Positions 16,148 to 23,963 of a stretch of DNA of 33,185 bases are shown here, one piece after another. The stretch's first letter is position 1, and each line of letters starts with the position of its first letter. A program made the position numbers and the translations under genes. The notes under the pieces were generated by a model. That model was not told where the DNA came from. It saw nothing but the letters and a program-made list of their open reading frames with translations, and searched no databases. The stretch is taken from contig JARLIR010000149.1 of assembly GCA_031291635.1 (NCBI GenBank), positions 1 through 33,185 of the forward strand. The letters run 5' to 3'. Origin of the DNA: Rhizomicrobium sp. GTDB lineage: Bacteria > Pseudomonadota > Alphaproteobacteria > Micropepsales > Micropepsaceae.

Positions 16148-16825
16148 TCAGACGGTTGTAACGGCCAAGGGAGATTTTTGCTGACCGCTGTCGTCGAAAT
16201 TTTCCGGCGTCAGCCAAGCGCGATAACCTGCCTTGAGCGCGAGCCAATCGCTATCGGTGATGGCAAACCAAGCGGTGTCGCGGTTTTGCCCTTTGACCAC
16301 CATGTGATTGCGAAAAATACCCTCGAAGCGAAAGCCAAAACGCAGCGCGGCGCGGCGAGAGGGCTCGTTCCGCGTGTTGCACTTCCATTCGAAGCGGCGG
16401 TAACCGAGCTCTTCGAAGATGTATTGGGCTGAGAGATAGAGCGCTTCGGTCGCCACCCGGGTACGGGCGATGGCGGGTCCCCAGAAAACGTGACCGAACT
16501 CGACCGTGCCATGCGGCGGCACAATATGCATAAGAGCTTGGCGGCCACCCGCAAGGCCCGTGGCCTTGTCGATCACGGCAAAGAAGAGCGGATCCGTCGA
16601 GACGGCGGAGGCCGTCATCCAGGCATGGAAAGCAGCGTGATCCGCGGGGGCTGTGTCGGGAAGATAGCGAAAGCGATCCTCGGCACCGGGGGCCGTGGCC
16701 GCTTGGAAAAGATCGCTTTCATGCCGGGCGCTATCGAGGGGCTCAAGGCGCGCATAACGGCCCTCAAGCACCACCCGACCTGGCGCGGCCGCGCCCTGCC
16801 AAGCGCTGAGATCGGCGCCCTTCAT
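16148..16825 (-). CDS. GNAT N-acetyltransferase (RimJ/RimL type)
   Basis: 225 residues from ATG at 16823-16825, which forms an ATGA overlap with the GH115 stop; longer in-frame starts are only shadow sequence. Motifs of the RimJ/RimL-like GNAT fold are RYARLEPLD, VEFGHVFWGPAIARTRVATEALYLSAQYIFEELGYRRFEWKCNTRNEPSRRAALRFGFRFEGIFR and KGQNRDTAWFAI. Such proteins transfer acetyl from acetyl-CoA to an amine, often a protein N-terminus or a small molecule. The substrate cannot be inferred. Coupling to GH115 may only reflect compact gene packing. Confidence 0.85.
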   Translation of the reverse strand: MKGADLSAWQGAAAPGRVVLEGRYARLEPLDSARHESDLFQAATAPGAEDRFRYLPDTAPADHAAFHAWMTASAVSTDPLFFAVIDKATGLAGGRQALMHIVPPHGTVEFGHVFWGPAIARTRVATEALYLSAQYIFEELGYRRFEWKCNTRNEPSRRAALRFGFRFEGIFRNHMVVKGQNRDTAWFAITDSDWLALKAGYRAWLTPENFDDSGQQKSPLAVTTV

Positions 16826-19407
16826 TTTGGCTGCGGCCCCAAATAGCTCGACGGGATGGGGCCGCTGGCAATCACCAGCTTCTGCAGCACCACATTGTCG
16901 TCGAGACGCCAGACTTTGACGGTGTGTTTGCCCGCCGCGACTGCCGCAAAACCGGCCGAGAGAAGATGAGCGTTGTTCGACACCGCCGCTTCCCAAGCCT
17001 TTTTCTCGACCGATTGGGCCGGGTCGGCGGAGGGGATCAGATTGAAGCTGAGGGTCTGCATCGGGCCGTCATCGAGCGAGACACCCAGTTTAAGCCCCGT
17101 CGATCCAATCGTGTCGAGCGTCGGCACCAAAGAGAGTTGCAAGGTCACATCGCCCGCCTTGGCCAGCGTGACATCGTATTCGAGCCGCACCGCATCACTT
17201 TGCGAAGTCGGCGCTTGGCCCTGCGGCAAAGCAGTGACCGCACCATCCGTCCGTCCCAGATGCGGGATGACGGCCCATGTCAGCCCTTTGCCACCAAGGC
17301 TGCGGCTGAAGGAAGGGGCTTCAATGGCGATAACGCCGTCAGTGGACTGCGTGGGCACGGCAAAGACCGGTGCTGGCGCGGTGCCCGGCACGCGCACGAC
17401 CGTTGGCATGATGTCCGTCTTGGGCTGCTGCCAAGTGGTGTAGCCGATATGAGTCTGCAGCATCATGCCGTTCCATTTACCCCCGGCGATGTGATGATAC
17501 TGATCCGACAGTTCATGATCGTGGCGGAAGGCAGCCTCGGCCAAATCGGCAAAGCCATTGGCACGCGGGTCTTTGGCCGCTGCCAAGCGGCGGTTCCAAG
17601 CCACGGCATAGTAAAGCTGGTAGAGATTCGACAGCGCCAGGACTGGATGTTCGACGAGCTCGAAATAAGCATCGTATTGGTCTTGCGGCAGCTTGGCTTT
17701 CACCGCGGCGACGTCGTGCTCGAGGTCCAGCCACTCTTTCACCATCTGGCCGAATTCGCCGCCATTCAGCGTGGTGCCGGCGTCGCCAAGTGCGAAGCTG
17801 GTGGCATCGATCAATTCCGGCTTGCGGCGCGCGGCGAGCTGAGCATAGCGCGTGATGAAATGCCCGATGGCATCAGCCTCGGACGGCGTAAAATTGGCGC
17901 GAGCAAAATCTTGCGGATAGGCGCTGAGCGCGGCAACATTCATCGCCTCCGGGTTCCAGGCCATCTGGAGGAAGAAATTTATGGGATATTCCATCGGCTT
18001 GATGTCACCGACATTGACGATCCACAGCGTCTTGGCACCGCGGTTATAAGCCAGATCCATCTGCTGCCAGGTCTTCTCGACCTGATTGGTGTTGATCCAT
18101 TTGTAGTTACGCGGTCCACCAACATAATCGAAATGGTAATAGACGCCGAAGCCGCCTTTGCGATTCAGATCCTTGGTCGGCAGGCGGCGAATCTGGCCCC
18201 AATTGTCATCGGAGAAGAGCAGCGTGACATCGTCCGGCACGGTCATGCCGGCATCGTAGTAATCCTGCACCTCTTTGTAGAGCGCCCAAGATTGCGGAGT
18301 CTGCTCGGCGGGCTTGTGCGTGACATCGGCGATGATTTTGCGCTGGTCAGCGACGATGGTCTCCAAGAGCTTGGTGGCGGTCCCTGCGGACATCGGCTCA
18401 TCGCCATCACCGCGCATGCCCACGGTGACGACGCTTTCGTAGCCCACGCCGTCCCCTTTGGACATCATACGCTCGATACCGCCACGCCAGAATTTGCGCA
18501 GATTCTCGGTATTGGCGGTGTAATCCCATTTGCCGCCGGTGACGCCCTGCTCGGTGTGGCGATGCCATTCGTCTTGGGCGCGCATCATCGGTTCGTGATG
18601 GCTCGTGCCCATCACCACACCCATCGCGTCGGCGAGGATGTAATTCTGCGGATCGTCGGCATTGAAGGCGCGCGGCGCCCACATGGCGGGCCAGAGATAA
18701 TTGCCCTTCATGCGCAAGATGAGTTCGAAAATATGCTCATAGGCTTTGGCATTGGGGCCGCCGAATTTCTCGGTGGTCCAAGTGGAAAAGGCGGGCGCTT
18801 CATCGTTGATGAAGATGCCGCGGTATTTCACCTTGGGCTGATCGCGATGGCTACCCGCCGTGACGAAGAGATTGGCGCTTTTGACCACCGGCACATCGGC
18901 AAACCAGTAGAGCGGCGAAACGCCCATCTTTTCGGAAATGTCATAGGTGCCAAAGACCGCGCCACGGCGGTCGGCGCCGACAATCACCAGCGCTTCACCG
19001 ACATGCGCGAAGGGGTGCTTGACCACAATTTGGCGGAAGGCTTCCCATTGCCCGGAAAGATCCCGCACATCGATCTTTTTGCTGCGTATTAACTGGTCGA
19101 TCACCGGGCTTTGGCCAACCACACCAATCACCACCAGCGGGCCTTTGGCCTGCTTCAAACTTTTCAGGCGGACCGGAGCGCTACCGCTGACGCGAGCGAG
19201 GTCCGCGGCGAAACTGTCGGCGACATGCTGGACCGCGGCATTGGCCGTGCTGTCGATGTAAAGAGCGGCCGGATGGCCCGCTGCAATCAGCGCGAAGCTG
19301 CCTGCTTGGGGCGTCGGACAAACGGATAGGGGACGGTCGCAGGTTGGTGCTGCATGGACAGCCGATGCCATCAGCATAAGGCCGGTGATCGCCCATTTCG
19401 TCTGCAT
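16822..19407 (-). CDS. exported GH115 family glycoside hydrolase (xylan alpha-glucuronidase type)
   Basis: 861 residues. An N-terminal signal peptide (KWAITGLMLMASAVHAA) directs it out of the cytosol. The body matches GH115: ALVIVGADRRGAVFGTYDISEKMGVSPLYWFADV (about 139-172), KYRGIFINDEAPAFSTW (about 194-210), MKGNYLWPAMW, GTSHHEPMMRAQDEW (about 267-281), and LLFSDDNWGQIRRLPT. GH115 enzymes remove (4-O-methyl-)glucuronic acid side chains from xylan. A GGGAG ribosome site lies eight bases before ATG. The length suits the family. It implies use of hardwood-type glucuronoxylan fragments. Other activities within GH115 cannot be excluded. Confidence 0.88.
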   Translation of the reverse strand: MQTKWAITGLMLMASAVHAAPTCDRPLSVCPTPQAGSFALIAAGHPAALYIDSTANAAVQHVADSFAADLARVSGSAPVRLKSLKQAKGPLVVIGVVGQSPVIDQLIRSKKIDVRDLSGQWEAFRQIVVKHPFAHVGEALVIVGADRRGAVFGTYDISEKMGVSPLYWFADVPVVKSANLFVTAGSHRDQPKVKYRGIFINDEAPAFSTWTTEKFGGPNAKAYEHIFELILRMKGNYLWPAMWAPRAFNADDPQNYILADAMGVVMGTSHHEPMMRAQDEWHRHTEQGVTGGKWDYTANTENLRKFWRGGIERMMSKGDGVGYESVVTVGMRGDGDEPMSAGTATKLLETIVADQRKIIADVTHKPAEQTPQSWALYKEVQDYYDAGMTVPDDVTLLFSDDNWGQIRRLPTKDLNRKGGFGVYYHFDYVGGPRNYKWINTNQVEKTWQQMDLAYNRGAKTLWIVNVGDIKPMEYPINFFLQMAWNPEAMNVAALSAYPQDFARANFTPSEADAIGHFITRYAQLAARRKPELIDATSFALGDAGTTLNGGEFGQMVKEWLDLEHDVAAVKAKLPQDQYDAYFELVEHPVLALSNLYQLYYAVAWNRRLAAAKDPRANGFADLAEAAFRHDHELSDQYHHIAGGKWNGMMLQTHIGYTTWQQPKTDIMPTVVRVPGTAPAPVFAVPTQSTDGVIAIEAPSFSRSLGGKGLTWAVIPHLGRTDGAVTALPQGQAPTSQSDAVRLEYDVTLAKAGDVTLQLSLVPTLDTIGSTGLKLGVSLDDGPMQTLSFNLIPSADPAQSVEKKAWEAAVSNNAHLLSAGFAAVAAGKHTVKVWRLDDNVVLQKLVIASGPIPSSYLGPQPK

Positions 19408-19491
19408 TTTTTATCTCCCTGTCCGCTCGGCGCCGTTGTAGCCAAGCCGAACGCCCTCTTACAACGCCAGAGGTCTGGTAGGGACACAAAT

Positions 19492-19534
19492 CACCGTGTG
19501 GTGCATAGCCGCCGGAAGCGGCCAACACACGGTG
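19492..19534. terminator. nested inverted repeat, likely (bidirectional) terminator
   Basis: CACCGTGTG (19492-19500) and CACACGGTG (19526-19534) form a perfect 9-bp outer stem. Inside, GCCGC (19508-19512) and GCGGC (19518-19522) form a second stem. It begins 9 bp beyond the rhodanese stop on the minus strand and lies upstream of GH115. It probably ends the rhodanese transcript and insulates GH115. No strong T-run is present. Confidence 0.5.
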
Positions 19535-19542
19535 TCGTTACA

Positions 19543-19851
19543 TCAGCTCTCGACCGGCAATCCGGCTGCGATCCAGGCTTGGATGCCGCCCTGCATGTGA
19601 CTGTCGAGGGCAAGACCTGCGGCCTGACAGGCTGCCACAGCGTTGGCCGAGCGGCCGCCGACAGCACACTGAAACACAATCGGTTTGTCATCGGGCAGCC
19701 GATGGGGATCAAAGGTTGAGAGCGGCACCAAGCGGGCCCCTTTGATATGGGCACTGTCGTATTCCCAGGCTTCGCGCACGTCGATCAGGACAATCGCATT
19801 TTGCGCTAGAAGATCGGCAACCTCTTGGGGGGAAAGGTTTTTGAGGGGCAT
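19543..19851 (-). CDS. rhodanese-like domain protein
   Basis: 102 residues, a single rhodanese domain, from ATG at 19851 (MPLKNLSPQEVADLL). The frame extends upstream without homology. The active-site loop is CAVGGRS (62-68) with Cys62. The CH2-type DVREAWEYDSAHIKGARLVPLS and the C-terminal HMQGGIQAWIAAGLPV complete the fold. Single-domain rhodaneses carry persulfide sulfur in thiosulfate or sulfide metabolism. Here there is no sulfur-gene context. It is downstream of the S30AE gene on the same strand, but a hairpin lies between, so co-transcription is doubtful. Confidence 0.88.
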   Translation of the reverse strand: MPLKNLSPQEVADLLAQNAIVLIDVREAWEYDSAHIKGARLVPLSTFDPHRLPDDKPIVFQCAVGGRSANAVAACQAAGLALDSHMQGGIQAWIAAGLPVES

Positions 19852-19883
19852 GACCGGCACGCTGTGGGGTTTCGGGCGCAAAT

Positions 19884-19902
19884 CGGTTGCGACAGGCAAC
19901 CG
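19884..19902 (-). terminator. hairpin between S30AE and rhodanese genes
   Basis: CGGTTGC and GCAACCG form a perfect 7-bp stem with loop GACAG (plus-strand reading), about 57 bases after the S30AE stop. On the minus strand it is followed by ATTTG rather than a full T-run. It is a plausible terminator of the S30AE transcript. Confidence 0.4.
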
Positions 19903-19958
19903 CTGCACTTCCGCCACTATATCAGACCACGCGCTCGTTGCGACCGCGTTTGTGCGCG

Positions 19959-20327
19959 TTACAGTAAGATCACGGACGCCGTGGCTTCTTCTGTCCGTAT
20001 GGAGGCCCGACCCTTGTGATCCGTGTCGCGGCCCAAATCGGATTCCAGCGCATGGACCAGCTTCTTGGCGGCGCCCGTCCAAGCTTCTTGTAAAGTGGCG
20101 CCATCGTGGCGCACAACCAGTGCAGAGTGACTGGAGCGGCGCGCCTCAAGGATGCAACGCTTGTCATTGGCGCCCGGCTTGCCGCCGTTTTCATCGCTGA
20201 GATGAATTTCAAGTCGGGACAGACCATCACGAAAACGGCTTAACAGGCGGTTCAGTTCCGCTTCGACATAGTGCACGAATTTTTCGCTACCTTCGATATT
20301 GGTATCTGTATTCACTTGAATAAGCAT
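19959..20327 (-). CDS. S30AE/HPF-like ribosome-associated protein
   Basis: 122 residues from ATG at 20327 (MLIQVNTDTNIEG), preceded by a strong AGGAG seven bases upstream; a start nine codons earlier is rejected for that reason. The sequence fits the short HPF/RaiA-like (S30AE) branch. It has VHYVEAELNRLLSRFRDGLSRLEIHLSDENGGKPGANDKRC followed by SALVVRHDGATLQEAWTGAAKKLVHALESDLGR. Related proteins bind the 30S subunit and promote ribosome hibernation in slow growth or stress. It lacks the long C-terminal dimerisation domain of long HPF. It is divergent from pgm, with a palindrome between them. Confidence 0.8.
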   Translation of the reverse strand: MLIQVNTDTNIEGSEKFVHYVEAELNRLLSRFRDGLSRLEIHLSDENGGKPGANDKRCILEARRSSHSALVVRHDGATLQEAWTGAAKKLVHALESDLGRDTDHKGRASIRTEEATASVILL

Positions 20328-20411
20328 AAGGCTTCTCCTGCTGGCGGGGATCAACGTGACGAGCGCCGTCCCCGCTCGGCAGCAAAGATATTGGGGGGCA
20401 TCACGCTGCGA

Positions 20412-20426
20412 TAGCTTCGGAAGCTA
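20412..20426. promoter_or_regulatory. perfect palindrome between S30AE gene and pgm
   Basis: TAGCTTC (20412-20418) and GAAGCTA (20420-20426) are perfect inverted arms around one base, 63 bp before the pgm ATG and 85 bp before the S30AE ATG. Symmetry and position between divergent genes suggest a dimeric regulator site. The regulator is unknown. Confidence 0.35.
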
Positions 20427-20489
20427 CTCAATTTGAAATCGCGCCCCACATCCGGTAGGGCTATAGGGTGACGACACGTGAGGATTGAT

Positions 20490-22139
20490 ATGGCTGAGAC
20501 GACAAGCCCTTTGGCAGGCAAACCGGTTCCTTCTTCCTTGCTGGTCAATGTTCCCCGTCTGGTTAGCGCCTACTTCGCGCAAGTGCCCGATCCGTCGATA
20601 GCGGCACAGCGCGTCGCCTTCGGCACCTCCGGCCATCGCGGCTCGGCTTTTCATTCGGCTTTCAACGAAGCCCATATTCTGGCGATCACCCAAGCGGTTT
20701 GCCTTTATCGCAAAAAGGCCGGGATCGATGGCCCGCTGTTCCTTGGCATGGACACCCACGCCCTCTCAGAGCCTGCTTTTGTCAGCGCCTTGGAAGTGCT
20801 GGCGGCCAATGGCGTCGAAACCATGATCGATGCGGCAAGTGGTTACACGCCGACACCCGTGATCAGCCATGCCATCCTGGCTTACAACCGCGGCCGCACA
20901 ACGGGACTGGCGGACGGCATCGTCATCAGCCCGTCGCACAATCCGCCGGATGAAGGCGGTTTCAAATACAATCCCCCAAATGGCGGCCCGGCGGATGTCG
21001 ATGTCACCAAATGGGTGCAAGATGCGGCCAATGAGTTTCTCGCCAAGAGGCTGGAAGGCGTGGAGCGCATCCCCTATGAGCGCGCCCGAAAAACGGCCTG
21101 CATTCGCGCTTACGACTATACGACGCCCTATATCGCTGATCTCATCAATGTGGTGGACCTGGATGCTATCCGCTCGGCTGGTGTCAAGATCGGCATCGAT
21201 CCTTTGGGCGGCGCGGCCGTGCATTATTGGCAACCGCTGATCGAGCATTACAAGATCGACGCCACCGTGGTGAATCCGGCCGTCGATCCCACCTTCCGTT
21301 TCATGACCGTCGATTGGGACGGCAAGATCCGGATGGATTGCTCCTCGCCCTTTGCCATGGCCAGCCTGATCGCGCTGCGCGACAAATTCGATATCGCTTT
21401 CGCCAATGACACCGACGCAGACCGCCACGGCATTGTTTGCCCCAGCGGACTGATGAATCCGAATACCTATCTGGCGGCGGCTGTGGCTTATCTCTACGCC
21501 AACCGTCCGCAGTGGCGGGCTGATAGCGGCGTCGGCAAGACCGCCGTTTCCAGCAGCATGATTGACCGCGTGGCGGGCAAGCTCGGCCGCAAGCTGGTGG
21601 AAGTGCCGGTGGGCTTCAAATGGTTCGTGCCTGGCCTCAGCGATGGCTCGCTGGGCTTTGGCGGCGAAGAGAGCGCGGGCGCCTCCTTCCTGCGCCGCGA
21701 CGGCGGCGTGTGGACGACGGACAAAGACGGCCTGATCCTGGGATTGCTGGCGGCGGAAATCACTGCCAAGACCGGCCAAGATCCGCAGAAACTGTATGAT
21801 TCCGTCACCGCCGATCTGGGCCATTCGCATTACCAGCGCATCGATGCCCCCGCTTCGGGCGAACAGAAGAAGAAGCTAGCCGGTTTGAACCCGGAACAAT
21901 TCGAAGCGACGGAGCTGGCGGGTGAAGCCATCGAAGCCAAGCTGACCCGTGCGCCCGGCAACAACCAGCCGATTGGCGGCCTGAAGGTCGTGACCAAGAA
22001 TGGCTGGTTCGCAGCGCGGCCTTCCGGCACCGAGGAAGTTTATAAGATCTACGCCGAGAGCTTCCTCAGTGACGAGCATCTGAAGAAAATTCAAAGCGAA
22101 GCGCAAACGGCCCTGAGCGCGGTGTTCGCCAAAGCCTAG
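20490..22139 (+). CDS. pgm: phosphoglucomutase (alpha-D-glucose-specific)
   Basis: 549 residues, from ATG at 20490 with AGGA five bases upstream; the in-frame GTG at 20478 is less likely. It interconverts glucose 1-phosphate and glucose 6-phosphate, feeding UDP-glucose synthesis or glycogen use. Motifs of the phosphohexomutase family are FGTSGHRG (44-51), the phosphoserine loop ISPSHNPP with Ser149, the metal loop [10 protein letters not shown], the sugar loop [15 protein letters not shown], and the phosphate loop [14 protein letters not shown]. Length and wording match the E. coli Pgm type (about 546) rather than PgcA or AlgC. It may support the surface glycan genes 7 kb away through UDP-glucose supply. 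Confidence 0.93.
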   Translation: MAETTSPLAGKPVPSSLLVNVPRLVSAYFAQVPDPSIAAQRVAFGTSGHRGSAFHSAFNEAHILAITQAVCLYRKKAGIDGPLFLGMDTHALSEPAFVSALEVLAANGVETMIDAASGYTPTPVISHAILAYNRGRTTGLADGIVISPSHNPPDEGGFKYNPPNGGPADVDVTKWVQDAANEFLAKRLEGVERIPYERARKTACIRAYDYTTPYIADLINVVDLDAIRSAGVKIGIDPLGGAAVHYWQPLIEHYKIDATVVNPAVDPTFRFMTVDWDGKIRMDCSSPFAMASLIALRDKFDIAFANDTDADRHGIVCPSGLMNPNTYLAAAVAYLYANRPQWRADSGVGKTAVSSSMIDRVAGKLGRKLVEVPVGFKWFVPGLSDGSLGFGGEESAGASFLRRDGGVWTTDKDGLILGLLAAEITAKTGQDPQKLYDSVTADLGHSHYQRIDAPASGEQKKKLAGLNPEQFEATELAGEAIEAKLTRAPGNNQPIGGLKVVTKNGWFAARPSGTEEVYKIYAESFLSDEHLKKIQSEAQTALSAVFAKA

Positions 22140-22163
22140 CCGTGCATCCGCCGTGCGTACTGG

Positions 22164-22880
22164 TCAGGACATCAGCCAGCGGCGCATCGCTGCGCTAACC
22201 GCTTCAGGTTGCTCCATGGCAACCATATGACCAGCCTCTGCGATGATCACGAGGCGGCTATGCGGGATGGCGGCGGCCATGGCCTGATGCACCGCCACCG
22301 GACGCATGCTGTCCTCCTCGCCCGCACAGATCAGCGTTGAGCAGGTAATAGTGTGCAGCAGTTCGGTAAAATCAGGACGCGTCAGCCCCGCTTGGATCTG
22401 GGCGGCGAGCGCCGTCGGGCTCTGCCGCGCCGCCATGGCGACGATGGCCGCGACGAGGCGGGCATCATCAAGCCGGGCGGGCGGCAAAACATGGGTCGCC
22501 CATTGTCGCGCCACGCCAGCCATGCCTTCCAACGCTGCGCTGTCCAGTAGGGCATTGCGGGCAGTAATTTCGGCAGTCCGCGCCGCTGCGCTGAGATGTC
22601 CGCGGTAATCTGTGCACAGCAGCCCGAGCTTACGGACGCGTTGGGGCACTTGAGCATAGACAGCGAGCGCCACCCGCCCGCCTAAGGAATGGCCCGCCAG
22701 CGCAAAGCTCTCGGGGGCATTGGCGAGCACGGCTTGTGCCATGTCGTCGATGCTGGCAGCGCCGCCGTAGTCGACCACCTTGACCCGAGCGACATCGGCG
22801 AGCGCTTCGCTTTGCGCACGCCAGAACGCGTCATCGCTTAACATCCCGGGCAGCAACAGAAGATGTGGTCGGTCGTCCAT
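22164..22880 (-). CDS. alpha/beta hydrolase
   Basis: 238 residues with an alpha/beta-hydrolase fold. The nucleophile elbow is GHSLGG (FALAGHSLGGRVAL). The likely acid is the Asp in CAGEEDSMRPV, and the catalytic His is in IAEAGHMVAMEQPEAV. The N-terminus HLLLLPGMLSD supplies an oxyanion-type loop. It resembles small esterases, enol-lactone hydrolases and MenH-like proteins, but the substrate cannot be told. It is divergent from the IclR regulator with the operator-like site A between them, so it could belong to the regulon. It is 24 bp from the convergent pgm end. Confidence 0.82.
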   Translation of the reverse strand: MDDRPHLLLLPGMLSDDAFWRAQSEALADVARVKVVDYGGAASIDDMAQAVLANAPESFALAGHSLGGRVALAVYAQVPQRVRKLGLLCTDYRGHLSAAARTAEITARNALLDSAALEGMAGVARQWATHVLPPARLDDARLVAAIVAMAARQSPTALAAQIQAGLTRPDFTELLHTITCSTLICAGEEDSMRPVAVHQAMAAAIPHSRLVIIAEAGHMVAMEQPEAVSAAMRRWLMS

Positions 22881-23035
22881 GGGGCAGCCCTAAAGCGTCC
22901 GGCTGCGCCGCACCAGTCCGCCGACTGGCACGACGGCGACCACCGCCATTGCGGCACCACCAATGGAGCGCTTCGCGAGCCTTCTTGCCTGTGCTAATAG
23001 GCCTGTGGTTTGGACGCCGGGCGATATTCCATTTA

Positions 23036-23067
23036 TTCGATATCCGGCGATATATTCGATAGTCGAA
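23036..23067. promoter_or_regulatory. regulon operator, site A (upstream of IclR gene)
   Basis: Unit TTCGATAGTCGAA (23055-23067) is a full TTCG-N5-CGAA match. Six bases before it is the half-degenerate unit TTCGATATCCGGC (23036-23048). The pair ends 20 bases before the IclR ATG, in the region shared with the divergent hydrolase gene. This suggests autoregulation. The same two-unit layout recurs at three other places in the window. Confidence 0.65.
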
Positions 23068-23087
23068 ACGCCCGCAGGATTGCTCAC

Positions 23088-23957
23088 ATGATCAAGCGCC
23101 ATACCCCAGCCTCGAAAGCGCCCGCTAAGAGCCGTGCTTCGAAAGCCGAAGACGGTGGTGAGATGCTGGCAGATAGTGAGTATCTGTCGACGCTGGAGCG
23201 TGGCCTGTCTGTACTGAGCGCCTTTGGCCGCGATACGCCGCAGATGACGCTGAGCGAAGTTGCGGATGCCACCCAGCTGTCGCCTGCGACGGCGCGGCGC
23301 TGCCTCAATACTTTGGTCAAGCTCGGCTATGTCGCCAAACATCATCGCCAGTTCCTGTTGCGCCCCGAAGTGATGAGCTTTGCTTCGGCCTATCTCGATT
23401 CCATGAGCCTGGGCGAGCTGGTACGGCCGCATCTGCAGACCTTGCGGGACGAAACCGGTGACAGCTCGTCGCTCGCCGTGCTGAGCGGCAAAGATATTCT
23501 GTATCTGGTGCATGTCTCAACCAATCGTATGGGCCGGCTGGCAGCGGGGGTCGGCACCCGCTACCCAGCTTATGCCACCTCGATGGGCCGTGCCTTGCTG
23601 GCGTTCGAAGGCGAGGACGTCTGGGCCCATTATCTCAACACCTGTACCTTCACCTCGTTTACCGAACACACTGAAACCTCCAAGACGGAGTTGCGGCGCA
23701 TCCTCGGAGACATACGAAAAGCCGGGTACGCCGTGATCCAGGATGAACTCGATTACGGCTTGATCTCGATCGCCGTTCCGATTCTGGATGAAACCGGCCG
23801 CTCGCTCGCCGCCATCAATTGCTCCACCTCCACATCGCGCGTTGGCAAAGAGGAATTGATCCGCACGCGGCTTCCTGCCTTGCGCAACGCCGCGCGCTTT
23901 ATCGAAACGGGCCTGCGCCGCCAGCCCTTCCTGCTGCATTCCGTGCATCCGGGCTGA
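23088..23957 (+). CDS. IclR-family transcriptional regulator (PcaR/PcaU/PobR-like)
   Basis: 289 residues from ATG at 23088, with AGGA eight bases upstream; the open frame 26 codons upstream is operator DNA. After a basic N-terminal tail comes a winged helix-turn-helix at about 38-95 (STLERGLSVLSAF, MTLSEVADATQLSPATARRCLNTLVKLGYV). The effector domain follows, with SSSLAVLSGKDILYLVHV, GTRYPAYATSMGRALLAF, RKAGYAVIQDELDYGLISIAVPI and AINCSTSTSRV. The wording is closest to the branch controlling aromatic-acid (beta-ketoadipate) pathways. It probably binds the four tandem TTCG-N5-CGAA sites near it. The effector is likely a small organic or aromatic acid, by family analogy only. Confidence 0.87.
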   Translation: MIKRHTPASKAPAKSRASKAEDGGEMLADSEYLSTLERGLSVLSAFGRDTPQMTLSEVADATQLSPATARRCLNTLVKLGYVAKHHRQFLLRPEVMSFASAYLDSMSLGELVRPHLQTLRDETGDSSSLAVLSGKDILYLVHVSTNRMGRLAAGVGTRYPAYATSMGRALLAFEGEDVWAHYLNTCTFTSFTEHTETSKTELRRILGDIRKAGYAVIQDELDYGLISIAVPILDETGRSLAAINCSTSTSRVGKEELIRTRLPALRNAARFIETGLRRQPFLLHSVHPG

Positions 23958-23963
23958 AGCGTT

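Noticed and set aside
16924..19092. A 722-codon open frame on the plus strand, antisense to GH115
   Set aside because: Its translation has no recognisable domain, and it lies wholly opposite a gene with clear family motifs, signal peptide and ribosome site. Long antisense frames are common in GC-rich codon-biased genes.
20431..20470. TTGAAA and CTATAG as a pgm promoter
   Set aside because: The spacing is about 22 bp, too long for a sigma-70-type promoter.
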